The notes: generated from the letters alone by a model not told the origin. Positions 53,316-62,491 are shown, counted from the stretch's first letter. The stretch is DNA of 64,000 nt from Belnapia mucosa (GCF_016775475.1 NZ_JAEUXJ010000002.1:62001-126000), one strand, 5' to 3'. Program-made: numbers and translations.

Positions 53316-54827
53316 CTACTCTGCCGCGCCCTGGGCCGGCAAGCGCCGCCCGCCTGTGCGGTTCCAGATCCAGACGCCGAGCGGCCAGAGCAGGGCGCCG
53401 ATCGTCATCGTCGCCAGCACCGCCGAGACGGGCCTTTCGAAGAAGGGCAGCACATCACCGTCGGACTTGATGAGGGAGGTGATGAAATTCTGCTCCACCA
53501 TCGTCCCCATCACGATGCCGAGGACGAGCGCCGCCACCGGATATCCGTTCCGGTCCATGACGAAGCCGAGGATGCCGAAGGCGCCGACCATCAGCACGGA
53601 GAAGAGGTTGTTGCCGGTGGCGTAGGCGCCGACGGCGCAAAGCAGCAAGATCACCGGCATGATCCCGGCGCGCGGCGCCCGCAGCACCTGCGAGGCCAGG
53701 CGAATCATCAGGATGCCCAGCGGGATCATGATGATATTGGCCAGGATGAAGATCAGGTAGAGCGCATACATCGAGGAGGCGCGCTCGGTGAACAGCGTCG
53801 GACCGGGATTCAGCCCCTTCATGTAGAGCACGCCGATGGCGATCGCCGTGATGGTGTCGCCCGGGATGCCGAACAGCAGCGAGGGCACCCAGCCCGATGC
53901 GAGGGAGGCGTTGTTGGAGGCGCCGGCCTCGACCAGCCCTTCCGGATGGCCGGTGCCGAATTTCTCCGGCTCCTTCGAGAACTTCTTCGACATGGCATAG
54001 CTGACCCAGGCGGCCATATCGGCGCCGGCGCCCGGCAACACGCCGATGATGACGCCGATGAAGTTCCCCCGCCACATCGGCCATTGGTATTTCTTGGTCA
54101 GTTTCCACTGTCCGGCGAGGATGGAGCCGAATTTCCGGTCCGGCAGCTTCGGCGGCTCCGGCGTCACCATCGCCCGCATCACCTCGCTCACCGCGAAGAC
54201 GCCGACCAGGGCCGGGATCGGCTCGATCCCGCCCAGAAGGTCGGTCAGGCCGAAGGTGAAGCGCGGGGTGCCGGCCGGATTCTCCATCCCGATGCAGGAG
54301 ACGAGCAGGCCGAGCAGCATCGAGGCGATCGCCTTGATCGGGCTGCTCCGCGCCACCAGCGTCGCGCACATCAGCCCGAGGAAGGCGAGCCAGAAATACT
54401 CGAAGGTCGAGAAGGACAGCGCCATCTCGGCTAGCAGCGGCGCCATCAGCACCAGGGACAGCGTCCCCACGATCCCGCCGATGGCCGAGAACCAGAGCCC
54501 GGCGCCGAGCGCCGTCTCCGCCTGGCCCTTGCGGGTCATCGCATAGGCTTCGTCCGTATAGGCGGCCGAGGCGGGTGTGCCCGGAATGCGCAGCAGGCAG
54601 CCCGGGATGTCGCCCGAGAAGATCGCCATGGCGGAGGCGGTGATGATCGTGGCGATGGCCGCGATCGGGCTCAGCCAGAAGGTGACGGGCACCAGCAGCG
54701 CCGTCGCCATGGTGGCCGAGAGGCCGGGCAGCGAGCCGACCACCAGCCCGTAGATGGCCGAGGCGACGATCGCGATCATCACATCGGGCGCCGCCACCAG
54801 CCGGACGGCTTCGAGAAGATCGTTCAT
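53316..54827 (-). CDS. tctA: Tripartite tricarboxylate transporter large permease subunit
   Basis: 503-residue permease with about 12 membrane spans. Typical elements are VVGSLPGLSATMATALLVPVTFWL, FSGDIPGCLLRIPGTPASAAYTDEAYAM, NFIGVIIGVLPGAGADMAAWVSYAMSKKFSKEPEKFGTGHPEGLVEAGASNNA and LLFGIPGDTITAIAIGVL. The family length is about 500. ATG 54827 lies 4 bp after the tctB stop, and the tctC-like gene follows 32 bp downstream. Confidence 0.96.
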   Translation of the reverse strand: MNDLLEAVRLVAAPDVMIAIVASAIYGLVVGSLPGLSATMATALLVPVTFWLSPIAAIATIITASAMAIFSGDIPGCLLRIPGTPASAAYTDEAYAMTRKGQAETALGAGLWFSAIGGIVGTLSLVLMAPLLAEMALSFSTFEYFWLAFLGLMCATLVARSSPIKAIASMLLGLLVSCIGMENPAGTPRFTFGLTDLLGGIEPIPALVGVFAVSEVMRAMVTPEPPKLPDRKFGSILAGQWKLTKKYQWPMWRGNFIGVIIGVLPGAGADMAAWVSYAMSKKFSKEPEKFGTGHPEGLVEAGASNNASLASGWVPSLLFGIPGDTITAIAIGVLYMKGLNPGPTLFTERASSMYALYLIFILANIIMIPLGILMIRLASQVLRAPRAGIMPVILLLCAVGAYATGNNLFSVLMVGAFGILGFVMDRNGYPVAALVLGIVMGTMVEQNFITSLIKSDGDVLPFFERPVSAVLATMTIGALLWPLGVWIWNRTGGRRLPAQGAAE

Positions 54828-54831
54828 GGTC

Positions 54832-55299
54832 CTACCACGGCGCCGGGAGAATGCCGGCGGGCAGGGGCACCCGCAGGAGTTTGTAGAAGGCGAGATGCAC
54901 AAGAACCGGCGCGATGAGCGCGATCGGCAGGGCGAGGATCAGCCGGGCACCGAGCACCAGCGCGCCGACCAGCACTATGATCGCCGCCGTCGGCAGGAAG
55001 CCCAGCGGCTCCGCGGCCAGCACGTAAAAGAGCAGCAGCGCCGGCGGCACCAGGATGCGGAGGCCATAGAAGCTGGATCGCCCGGCCGGCGCCTCCTCTT
55101 CCTCGGGCACCTCGAAGCTGTGACCGATGCCGAAGGCGATCAACACGCCGCAGATCACGAGGCCGAAGCCGATCAGCATGGGGAAGGCGGCGGGTCCCAC
55201 ATCCTGCCCCGGCACGGCCGGCAGGCGGGAGCCACTCCAGGCGGCAAGGCCGCCCAACACCACGAGGACCGTGCCGGTCACCCGGTCGGATAGTAGCAC
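54832..55299 (-). CDS. tctB: Tripartite tricarboxylate transporter small permease subunit
   Basis: 155 residues with four membrane helices, the size and topology of TctB (TVLVVLGGLAAWSGSRLP; GPAAFPMLIGFGLVICGVLIAFGIG; the last helices around residues 90-140). GTG 55299 is fixed by GGGAGG 9 bp upstream; an ATG just before is in another frame. First gene of the transporter operon, divergent from the second MoxR gene (148 bp). Confidence 0.9.
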   Translation of the reverse strand: MLLSDRVTGTVLVVLGGLAAWSGSRLPAVPGQDVGPAAFPMLIGFGLVICGVLIAFGIGHSFEVPEEEEAPAGRSSFYGLRILVPPALLLFYVLAAEPLGFLPTAAIIVLVGALVLGARLILALPIALIAPVLVHLAFYKLLRVPLPAGILPAPW

Positions 55300-55447
55300 G
55301 GGATCATTCCTCCCTTGGACGTCTTCCCGGCGGCAGTCTAGCTGTCCGAGGCGGGAGGTCCAGCCGGGCCAGCGGGCGGGCCGGCGGATTTGGCGCCGGG
55401 CCCGGGCCAGGGCATCATCCCCGGCCCATTTGGAGACCCCACCCTTT

Positions 55448-56407
55448 ATGAGTCCAGCTTGGCACGGCCTGCTGACATCCATCGAGGCCACTGATCGCGG
55501 GCTGGAGAGCGCGGGCTATATCGCCAGCCGCCCCATCGCCACCTCCCTCTATCTGGCGCATCACCTGCGCAAGCCGATCCTGGTCGAGGGCCCGGCCGGC
55601 GTCGGCAAGACCGAGCTCGCCAAGGCCGCCGCATCCTGGCTCGGCCTGCCGCTGATCCGCATGCAGTGCTACGAAGGGCTCGATGAGAGCAAGGCGCTGT
55701 ATGAATGGAAATACGGCAAGCAGCTGCTCTACACCCAGATCCTGAAGGACCGGCTCGGCGCCGTATTGGGTGAGGAACCGGGGCTGGAGGCGGCGCTGAA
55801 CCGCCTGCACGGCTTCAGCGACCTCTTCTTCTCCGAGCATTTCCTGGAGCCCCGCCCCCTGCTGCGCGCGCTGCGCGAGCCGGGCGGCGCCGTGCTGCTG
55901 ATCGACGAGGTGGACAAGGCCGACCAGGAATTCGAGGCCTTCCTGCTCGAGCTCCTTTCGGACTACCAGGTCTCCATCCCGGAAATCGGCACGGTGCGCG
56001 CGGATGTCCCGCCGCTGGTGCTGCTCACCTCGAACAACCAGCGCGACCTCGGCGATGCGCTGAAGCGCCGCTGCCTGCATCTGCATATCGGCCTGCCCGA
56101 TGCGCGGCTGGAGGCGCGGATCATCGCCCGCCGTGTACCGGGGATCGAGGAAGGGCTGCGCCGCCGCCTCGTCGCCTTCGTGCAGCAGCTCCGCAGCCTC
56201 GACCTCAAGAAGCAGCCCTCGGTCAGCGAGACCATCGACTGGGCCCGCGTGCTGCTGCTGCTGCATGTGCGGGAGCTGGACGCAGGTCTGGTGCGGGAGA
56301 CGCTGAACGTCCTGCTGAAATTCGAGAGCGATATCGAGGCCGCCGAGCCCCGGCTCGCGGAGCTGCTGACGGCAGCGCGGCCCGAGGCGGTGCCGGTCCG
56401 GTCGTGA
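55448..56407 (+). CDS. MoxR-family AAA+ ATPase, module B
   Basis: 319 residues: Walker A VEGPAGVGKTELAKA, Walker B AVLLIDEVDKADQEFEAFLLELLSD, sensor-1 LTSNNQRDLGDALKRRCLHLHIGLPD. It has an insert, LYTQILKDRLGAVLGEEPGLEAALNRLHGFSDLFFSEHFLE, not found in module A, so it is a different MoxR subgroup. Overlaps the VWA gene by 4 bp (GTGA). Confidence 0.93.
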   Translation: MSPAWHGLLTSIEATDRGLESAGYIASRPIATSLYLAHHLRKPILVEGPAGVGKTELAKAAASWLGLPLIRMQCYEGLDESKALYEWKYGKQLLYTQILKDRLGAVLGEEPGLEAALNRLHGFSDLFFSEHFLEPRPLLRALREPGGAVLLIDEVDKADQEFEAFLLELLSDYQVSIPEIGTVRADVPPLVLLTSNNQRDLGDALKRRCLHLHIGLPDARLEARIIARRVPGIEEGLRRRLVAFVQQLRSLDLKKQPSVSETIDWARVLLLLHVRELDAGLVRETLNVLLKFESDIEAAEPRLAELLTAARPEAVPVRS

Positions 56408-57705
56408 CCGGCCCGCTGCTCGATTTCTTCCGCGCCGCTCGCAGCGCCGGCCTCCGCCTCTCGCCAGCGGAGAGCATCGATGCGGTGCAGGCGGCGGAGG
56501 TGATCGGCTTTGCCGACCGCGAGGCGCTGCGCGACGCGCTCGGCCTGGTGCTGGCGAAGACGGTGGAGGAGAAGCAAGTCTTCGCCACCTGCTTCGACCT
56601 GTTCTTCGCCGCGCCCGCACCACCCGCGCCACCGCCCGATGAGGCGCCGGCGGCCGGGGAGGGGGAGAGCCCGCTCGGCCGGATGATCCTCTCGGGCGAT
56701 GCCGCCGGCCTCGCCGCTGCGGCCGCGGCGGCGGCGGCCGAGGCGGATGTGACCAGCATCGCCATCTTCACCCAGGTCAATCTCTTCACCCGCCGCATCC
56801 TGGAACGCATGGGCCTCGCCGCGCTGGACCGCGAGATCGCCGCCGCACCGCCCGTGACGGCGCAGCGGCTGCGCGAGGGGCGCGAGGGGCTGCGCGAGAC
56901 GGTGCGTGACGAGGTGCAGCGCAACCTCGCTCTCTATGCCGAGGGACGGAACGAGGAGTTCCGCCGCCGCACCCTGGCCCGCACGCGGCTCGCCGCCATC
57001 GATCGGCGCGACCATGAACGGATGCGCCAATTGGTCCGTGCCATGGCGCGGCGCCTCGCCAGCCTCTATGGTCGCAAGCGCCGGCGCGACCGCCGCGGCG
57101 TGCTGGATGTGCGCCGGACGCTTCGCCGCAACATGGCCTGGGACGGCGTGCCCTTCCTGCCGGTCTGGAAGCAGGAGGTCATCGCGCGGCCGAAGCTGAT
57201 CCTGCTCTGCGATGTCAGCGGCTCGGTCGCCGCCATGGCGCAGTTCCTGCTGCTCTTTGCCTATTCCCTGCGCGAGGCGCTGGCCGGGCTGCGCGCCTTC
57301 GCCTTCACCGGCACGATGGTGGAGGTCTCCGACCTGCTGGAGGATCTGCCGATCGAGCGCGCCATCCCGGCGGTGCTCGACCGCGCCGGCTTCGGCTCCT
57401 CGAATTACGGCGCCGCGCTGGCGGATTTCGAGGCCGGCTTCATGGGCCTGCTCGACCACCAGACCACGGTGATCATCCTCGGCGACGGGCGCGGCAACCG
57501 CACCGACCCGCGCAGCGACATCCTGGCCCGCATGGCGGAGCGCGCGAAGCAGATCGTCTGGCTGAATCCGGAGACGCGCACCCTCTGGGGCACCGGCGAT
57601 TCCGACATGCCCCGCTACGCCCCGCATTGCCGCATCGCCGCCCATTGCAGCACGCTCGATGGGCTGGAGCGGATCATCTCCGGCCTGTTGCGCGACGGGG
57701 CGTGA
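56404..57705 (+). CDS. VWA-domain (CoxE-like) protein, module B
   Basis: 433 residues: a helical N-terminal part, an Ala/Pro-rich linker, the block LRRNMAWDGVPFLPVWKQ, and a VWA domain with MIDAS loop LLCDVSGSVAAMAQF, later GSSNYGAAL and IILGDGRGNRTDP, and the CoxE-type end IVWLNPETRTLWGTGDSDMPRYAPHC. The GTG start is inside the MoxR stop. CoxE and MoxR-like CoxD mature the CO dehydrogenase active site, but no such enzyme is in the window. Confidence 0.92.
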   Translation: MTGPLLDFFRAARSAGLRLSPAESIDAVQAAEVIGFADREALRDALGLVLAKTVEEKQVFATCFDLFFAAPAPPAPPPDEAPAAGEGESPLGRMILSGDAAGLAAAAAAAAAEADVTSIAIFTQVNLFTRRILERMGLAALDREIAAAPPVTAQRLREGREGLRETVRDEVQRNLALYAEGRNEEFRRRTLARTRLAAIDRRDHERMRQLVRAMARRLASLYGRKRRRDRRGVLDVRRTLRRNMAWDGVPFLPVWKQEVIARPKLILLCDVSGSVAAMAQFLLLFAYSLREALAGLRAFAFTGTMVEVSDLLEDLPIERAIPAVLDRAGFGSSNYGAALADFEAGFMGLLDHQTTVIILGDGRGNRTDPRSDILARMAERAKQIVWLNPETRTLWGTGDSDMPRYAPHCRIAAHCSTLDGLERIISGLLRDGA

Positions 57706-57719
57706 CCCGGATGTGAGGA

Positions 57720-57746
57720 TTGTTACCGACCGTATCATTGTATAAT
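57720..57746 (+). promoter_or_regulatory. Promoter of the secreted hypothetical gene
   Basis: Perfect -10 TATAAT (57741-57746) with a -35-like TTGTTA (57720-57725) 15 bp away, so the spacer is short. It directly precedes the leader of the gene at 57775. Confidence 0.5.
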
Positions 57747-57774
57747 TTCCGCACCATCCTTGAGGAGAGATTGG

Positions 57775-58209
57775 ATGCGGCGCACCCTTCTGGCGGTCCT
57801 CCTGGCCAGCCTCATCTGGGCCCCGGCCCGGGCCGAGCGCTTCGACAGCGGCTGGCGCCGCATCGCCGCGAATGCGCTGGCCGATCTCGACCTGGTCGGC
57901 GGCGATGTCCGCGTGAACAACCTGATCGTGGCGCCGGAGCGTGAGGCGGAAACCCGGCAGAAGCCGGAGCAGCTGGCGACCTATGTCTTCTCCCTCTCGG
58001 CGGTGAAGCGCGCTGCCGGCACCCGCAGCGCCTTCGTGCAGGTGGTCGGCATGACGGCGGGCGGCGTGCCGACGGTGATGTCCATCATCGCCATCAATTT
58101 CGGCGACACAGACACCAACCGCCTCCGCACCGACACCCACCGCTTCCCCGCCTTCCCGAAGGAGGTGGAGCAGACCGCGGACTACTTCGTCCGCCTGATC
58201 ATCCAGTAG
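57775..58209 (+). CDS. Secreted hypothetical protein
   Basis: A 144-residue protein with a Sec signal (MRRTLLAVLLASLIWAPARA, cleavage after ARA) and a mature domain of about 124 residues (SGWRRIAANALADLDLVGGDVRVNNLIVAPE; YVFSLSAVKRAAGTRSAFVQVVGM; VPTVMSIIAINFGDTDTNR). I do not recognise the family. GAGGAGAG lies 6 bp before the ATG, after a well-formed promoter, so it is transcribed alone. Its last 11 bp overlap the lysozyme-like gene convergently. Confidence 0.75.
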   Translation: MRRTLLAVLLASLIWAPARAERFDSGWRRIAANALADLDLVGGDVRVNNLIVAPEREAETRQKPEQLATYVFSLSAVKRAAGTRSAFVQVVGMTAGGVPTVMSIIAINFGDTDTNRLRTDTHRFPAFPKEVEQTADYFVRLIIQ

Positions 58210-58918
58210 CCGGCCCGCCGCCCGGCCGCCGCGCCACCGCATAGGGCAGGGCGGCGAAGGCGCGCAGCCTGCCCTCGACCGCGGCGAAGGCGCTGCGGTC
58301 GGCGGGGCTGAGCGGTGCCTCCGGCGACGCGGTCCGATGCGCCAGGTAGCGGGCGACGCTGCCCGCGCCGCGCCGATGCGCCGCGGCGACCAGCCCGGCC
58401 TCGGTCAGCGGCACCGCCTGGCCGTCGAGCCCGGTGACCGCCCCGCCGGCCCGGGCGAGGCTGCCATTGCGCGCCAGCAGCTCCTCCGCCCGCCGCAGAT
58501 AGGCGGCCATCGCGGCTTCCTGCGCCGCCGGGCTGGTGAGGAATTCCGCCTCCGACCGCACGCCCCATTCGGCGGCGCGGGCGGTCCAGCCGCCGGCCGT
58601 ATCCTGCCAGCCGAGATCGCGCAGCGCCTGGGGCGTGAACTGGTAGCGGCCGAGCGCGCCGGAGGCGGGGTTGCGCGCCGCGAATCCGGCCTCGCCGCTT
58701 TCGGCCCGGGCGATGCGGGCGCGGAATTCGCCCGGCGGCACCGGAGCCGAATGTGGGGTCGCGCGTGGGGCCGGCAGCGGCGGCCCGGCGCCCTCCATGG
58801 CGCGGGCCATGGCCTGCTTGAACGCATCCGCCTTGGCCGGCCGCGCCGCGGGCGGGGCCATGCCGGCGCCGCGGGAGATGCCCTGCAGCTTGTCCATCGG
58901 GCGGAGGATGCCGGCCAA
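58199..58918 (-). CDS. Lysozyme/transglycosylase-like protein
   Basis: 239 residues. A central segment (about 66-110: RIARAESGEAGFAARNPASGALGRYQFTPQALRDLGW) resembles the catalytic region of soluble lytic transglycosylase-like or phage-type muramidase domains, with E in the ARAESG position as candidate acid. The rest is Ala-rich (AAYLRRAEELLARNGSLA). There is no signal peptide, so export is unclear. Isolated from any phage genes. The function is a guess from one motif. Confidence 0.6.
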   Translation of the reverse strand: MAGILRPMDKLQGISRGAGMAPPAARPAKADAFKQAMARAMEGAGPPLPAPRATPHSAPVPPGEFRARIARAESGEAGFAARNPASGALGRYQFTPQALRDLGWQDTAGGWTARAAEWGVRSEAEFLTSPAAQEAAMAAYLRRAEELLARNGSLARAGGAVTGLDGQAVPLTEAGLVAAAHRRGAGSVARYLAHRTASPEAPLSPADRSAFAAVEGRLRAFAALPYAVARRPGGGPATG

Positions 58919-58998
58919 GGCTTAACCGACCGTTCCACGCGCGGGCCGCAACCCCCGCACCGCCCGCCCCGTTGCCGCGGCACGCAGGAGTGCTGCCC

Positions 58999-59868
58999 AT
59001 GTCCGACCAGAAGACCCCCCAGCCGCCGCAACGCCAGGACCGCCAGCCCGGCATCGAGGCGGAGATGACCCCGCAGCCGCGCGACCGGATGGAGAATTGG
59101 CGCGCCAGCGGCAAGCTCGTCGGCAAGCATGCCGTCGTGACCGGTGGGGATTCCGGCATCGGCCGCGCGGTCGCCATCGGCTTCGCCAAGGAGGGCGCCG
59201 ATGTCGTCATCCTCTACAAGGACGAGCATCAGGACGCCGCCGAGACCCGCCGCCTGATCGAGGCCGAGGGCCGCCGCTGCGAGACGATCGCCGGCGATAT
59301 CGGCGATTCGGCCTTCGTGCGCGAGGCGGTGGACCGCGCCGCCGCTGCGCTCGGCGGCCGCATCGACATCCTGGTGAACAACGCCGCCGAGCAGCATATC
59401 TGCAAGGACTTCGCCGAGATCCCGGAAGCCCAGGTGGAGCGGACCTTCCGCACCAATATCTTCGGCATGTTCTGGGTGACCAAGGCAGCGCTGCGGCACA
59501 TGCCGGAGGGCGGCGCCATCATCAACACCACCTCGGTCACGGCCTATAAGGGCAGCCCGGGGCTGATCGACTATGCCAGCACCAAAGGCGCCATCCTCGC
59601 CTTCACCCGCAGCCTGTCGCAGCAGCTTTATCAATCCCGGAAGATCCGGGTGAATGCCGTCGCACCTGGCCCGATCTGGACGCCGCTGATCCCGGCGAGC
59701 TTCGACGAGGAGAGCACCGCGAAGCACGGCCAGTCGGCGGAGATGGGCCGCCCCGGCCAGCCCGATGAATGCGCGCCGAGCTACATCTTCCTCGCGGCCG
59801 AGAGCGACAGCAGCTACATCAACGGCCAGGTGCTGCACCCGAATGGCGGGACGGTGGTGAACGCCTGA
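58999..59868 (+). CDS. Short-chain dehydrogenase/reductase
   Basis: A 289-residue SDR of the long-N-terminus type seen in general-stress oxidoreductases (YhdG/Ydad-like). About 40 residues (DQKTPQPPQRQDRQPGIEAEMTPQP) precede the Rossmann motif VVTGGDSGIGRA. The NNAAEQ loop, S of NTTSVTA, and Y-x-x-x-K in YASTKGA complete the catalytic triad. The cofactor loop suggests NADP or NAD; the substrate is unknown. GGAG precedes ATG 58999. Confidence 0.93.
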   Translation: MSDQKTPQPPQRQDRQPGIEAEMTPQPRDRMENWRASGKLVGKHAVVTGGDSGIGRAVAIGFAKEGADVVILYKDEHQDAAETRRLIEAEGRRCETIAGDIGDSAFVREAVDRAAAALGGRIDILVNNAAEQHICKDFAEIPEAQVERTFRTNIFGMFWVTKAALRHMPEGGAIINTTSVTAYKGSPGLIDYASTKGAILAFTRSLSQQLYQSRKIRVNAVAPGPIWTPLIPASFDEESTAKHGQSAEMGRPGQPDECAPSYIFLAAESDSSYINGQVLHPNGGTVVNA

Positions 59869-59978
59869 CCGGGCCACTCACCATTCTGTGAAGTGCGGCG
59901 ACATTTGATTCGTTGCCGCGCGTATCCAGGGCTGGCAGCAAAACCCTCGGTTGTTCACGACCGCGGGAGATACGCCTC

Positions 59979-60719
59979 ATGCCATCCTGGTTGGAACGCT
60001 TCGGCCATTGGTGCGGCCGCACGGCCGCGCCGCTGGTGCAGCGCTCGGTTGCCAATCCGCAGCTCTGCACCTCCACCTTCAGCCAGTGCCGCGACCCGGT
60101 GCTCGGCATGATCACCCAGGACGAGGCGACCGCGGGCGGGGTCTGCGAATCCCTCTCCGGCCACTGGATCTGGTACCACGCCAAGGGTGATTCGCTCTGG
60201 AACTGGCTGACCCCGAACGGGCCGGACCAAGTGGCGCCGGGCCCGCTCTGGGCGGTGATGGCCTTGCAGCGCGAGGGCGACCGGGCGCCGAACCAGAACG
60301 CCGTCACCAACCAATTCCTGCGGGAGCGCGGCATCCTGCAGATGAAGTCCAGCGCGGATGCCTTCTCCTCCCGCGGGCGGCGCTATGGCACCGGCGAACT
60401 GCGCCATGCCGAAGGGAGTTCGGGCTTCTTCTCGGCCCGGACGCTGGCCGAGAGCATCGCCCGCGACTTCACCCGCGCCGGTGGGCGCAGCGCCGGGCAG
60501 TACAAGAAGATCGGCATCAGCGGGAAGGCAGGCGCGCATGCCATGGCCGCCTGGGTGGCCGAGGATGTCTGCTTCTTCGACCCGAATTTCGGCGAATACT
60601 GGTTCCCGAACGCGGCGAATTTCGTCACCTGGTTCGCCGGGTCCTTCTGGTATCGCTCGATGTATGCCGCCGGCCTCAGCGGCAGCTTCGAGATCGACTG
60701 CTTCGCCAAGGCAGCCTAG
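59979..60719 (+). CDS. YopT/AvrPphB-type (C58) cysteine protease candidate
   Basis: 246 residues. The three catalytic positions of peptidase family C58 appear in order: C56 in AGGVCESLSGHW, H187 in GKAGAHAMAAW and D201 in CFFDPNFGEYWF. The 14-residue H-to-D interval is near that of AvrPphB. The last motif (FDPN-x-GE) is the family hallmark. In YopT the protease cleaves isoprenylated Rho GTPases, and AvrPphB cleaves plant kinases. There is no Sec signal, and no type III secretion genes are in the window. The start is the ATG with GGGAGA upstream. It could be a toxin, an effector, or a self-protein protease; only the motifs are established. Confidence 0.7.
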   Translation: MPSWLERFGHWCGRTAAPLVQRSVANPQLCTSTFSQCRDPVLGMITQDEATAGGVCESLSGHWIWYHAKGDSLWNWLTPNGPDQVAPGPLWAVMALQREGDRAPNQNAVTNQFLRERGILQMKSSADAFSSRGRRYGTGELRHAEGSSGFFSARTLAESIARDFTRAGGRSAGQYKKIGISGKAGAHAMAAWVAEDVCFFDPNFGEYWFPNAANFVTWFAGSFWYRSMYAAGLSGSFEIDCFAKAA

Positions 60720-61525
60720 CCGGCGGGCAGCGCCATCCAGGCCGGGATGCGCGGGGCGAGCATCGCCCCGCCGCAGCGGAGCGGCCTGCCGTCCAGCGCC
60801 TCCAGCCGCAACTGCGCGATGCCGAATCCGTCCCGGCCGGAGCGCATCTCGCCGCACTCCGACTCGCCCGAGAGGATCGGCGTGCCGGGTTCCGGCAGCG
60901 CGCCGTCCACGGCCACCGGCACCAGCCGGCGCTTCAGCAGGCCGCGATATTTGGTCCGCGCCGTCAGCTCCTGGCCCATATAGCAGCCCTTGGTCCAGGA
61001 GACGCCGTGCAACTCGTCATAGCCGGCCTCCAGCAGCAGGCTCTGCTCCGCCACCATGTCGCGGGTGCCGTCGGGCAGGCCGAGCGCGAGTCGGTGCCGG
61101 TCATAGTCTTCCGCCGCAGCATCCGCCGCCGGCGGCGTGGCCGAGACCAGCCGCCACCCGGCTGCCTCCAGCCGAGGATCGGGCACCGCGCCGGGCGGCA
61201 TCGGCGCCCCGCCCCAGCCGGCCGCGACGCGCAGCTCCTCGGACAGGTCGCGCAGAGCGACCTTCGAGCGCAGCCGGAAGCGCGAGAGGCGCAGCGCCAG
61301 CATCCCCGCCTGGGCCCGTTCGCAATCCAGCAGCAGCCGCTCGCCCTCGGCCAGGATGAAGAATTCGGCCAGCCATTTGCCCTGGGGCGTCAGCAGAGCG
61401 GCGAAGACCGCCCGGCCCGGCGCCGCGGCCGCCACGTCGTTCGAGACCAGCCCCTGGAGGAAGGCCACCCGGTCCTCCCCCGCCACTTCCAGCACGCCCC
61501 TCTCGGGCAGGATTGCAATCGGCAT
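60716..61525 (-). CDS. ygfZ: YgfZ/GcvT-family folate-binding protein
   Basis: 269 residues with the tetrahydrofolate-binding GcvT-like fold and the signature KGCYMGQELTAR (YgfZ K-G-C-Y-x-G-Q-E, about 195-206) plus VAFLQGLVSNDV near the N-terminus. YgfZ helps maintain iron-sulfur enzymes such as MiaB under oxidative stress. Its 3' end overlaps the protease gene by 4 bp. ATG 61525 begins the family-typical PIAILPERG. Confidence 0.92.
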   Translation of the reverse strand: MPIAILPERGVLEVAGEDRVAFLQGLVSNDVAAAAPGRAVFAALLTPQGKWLAEFFILAEGERLLLDCERAQAGMLALRLSRFRLRSKVALRDLSEELRVAAGWGGAPMPPGAVPDPRLEAAGWRLVSATPPAADAAAEDYDRHRLALGLPDGTRDMVAEQSLLLEAGYDELHGVSWTKGCYMGQELTARTKYRGLLKRRLVPVAVDGALPEPGTPILSGESECGEMRSGRDGFGIAQLRLEALDGRPLRCGGAMLAPRIPAWMALPAG

Positions 61526-61585
61526 GCAACGGAGTTGGCCCCCCGGCCCCTCCGCGACAAGCCCATGGCGTGCTAAGGCCCCGGC

Positions 61586-62491
61586 GTGCGCATCCTCTTC
61601 ATCACCGCGACCCGGATCGGCGACGCCGTCCTTTCGACCGGGCTGCTGGACCATCTCATCCGACGCTGGCCGCAGGCGAAGATCGTCATCGCCTGCGGCC
61701 CGGCGGCCGAGGGCGTCTTCGCCCGCATGCCCAACCGGGCCTGGACCATCCTGCTGACCAAGCGCCGCCTCCGCCTCCACTGGCTCGACCTGTGGCGGGA
61801 AGCGGGGCTGGAACGCTGGGACATGGTGGTCGATCTGCGCGGCTCCGCCTTCGCCTGGCTAGTCCGGGCAAAGCGGCGGGTGGTGATGCGGGGCGGCCGA
61901 CAGCCGGGGCACCGGCTCGGCCATCTCGGCAAGCTCTTCGGCCTGGAGCCGCCGCCCCTGCCGGTCGCCTGGTTCAATGCCGCCGACCGCGCCCGCGCCG
62001 CCACGCTGCTGCCGGGGGAGGGGCCCTGGATCGGCCTCGGCCCCACCGCGAACTGGGACCGCAAGGTCTGGCCGGCGGATCGCTTCGTCGCCCTCTTCGA
62101 ACGCCTCTCCGCGCCGGACGGGCCGCTGCCCGGGGCGCGGGCCGCGATCCTCGGCGGGCCGGGCGCGCAGGAAGCGGCGATGGCCGCGCCGGTGCTCGCC
62201 GCCCTCGGCGACCGCGCGGTCGATCTGGTCGGCCGCATCGCCCTGCCGGAGGCGGCGGCGGTGCTGGCCCGCTGCGCCCTGTTCGTCGGCAATGACAGCG
62301 GGCTGATGCATCTCTCGGCCGCGACGGGCACGCCGACGCTCGGCCTCTTCGGCCCTTCCCGTGTCGAGGAATATGCCCCGGCCGGCCGCCGCACCGCGAC
62401 CGCCATCGCGCCCGGCGCGCCCGCCCTCGACAGCATGCCCGGCCTGACGCTCGAGGCGGCGCTGGCCGCCGCCCGGGGGCTGCTGGCATGA
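61586..62491 (+). CDS. Glycosyltransferase family 9 (heptosyltransferase-like)
   Basis: A 301-residue GT9 protein: N-terminal RILFITATRIGDAVLSTGLLDHL, a linking VVDLRGSAFAWLVRAKRR, and the donor site GLGPTANWDRKVWPADRFVAL ... FVGNDSGLMHLSAATGTPTLGLFGPS. Likely adds heptose or another sugar to LPS. GTG 61586 is the only good start before the family N-terminus. It overlaps the next gene by 4 bp. Confidence 0.93.
   Translation: MRILFITATRIGDAVLSTGLLDHLIRRWPQAKIVIACGPAAEGVFARMPNRAWTILLTKRRLRLHWLDLWREAGLERWDMVVDLRGSAFAWLVRAKRRVVMRGGRQPGHRLGHLGKLFGLEPPPLPVAWFNAADRARAATLLPGEGPWIGLGPTANWDRKVWPADRFVALFERLSAPDGPLPGARAAILGGPGAQEAAMAAPVLAALGDRAVDLVGRIALPEAAAVLARCALFVGNDSGLMHLSAATGTPTLGLFGPSRVEEYAPAGRRTATAIAPGAPALDSMPGLTLEAALAAARGLLA

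Noticed and set aside
58199-58918. Prophage fragment suggested by the lysozyme-like gene
   Set aside because: No other phage genes, integrase or attachment repeats nearby.
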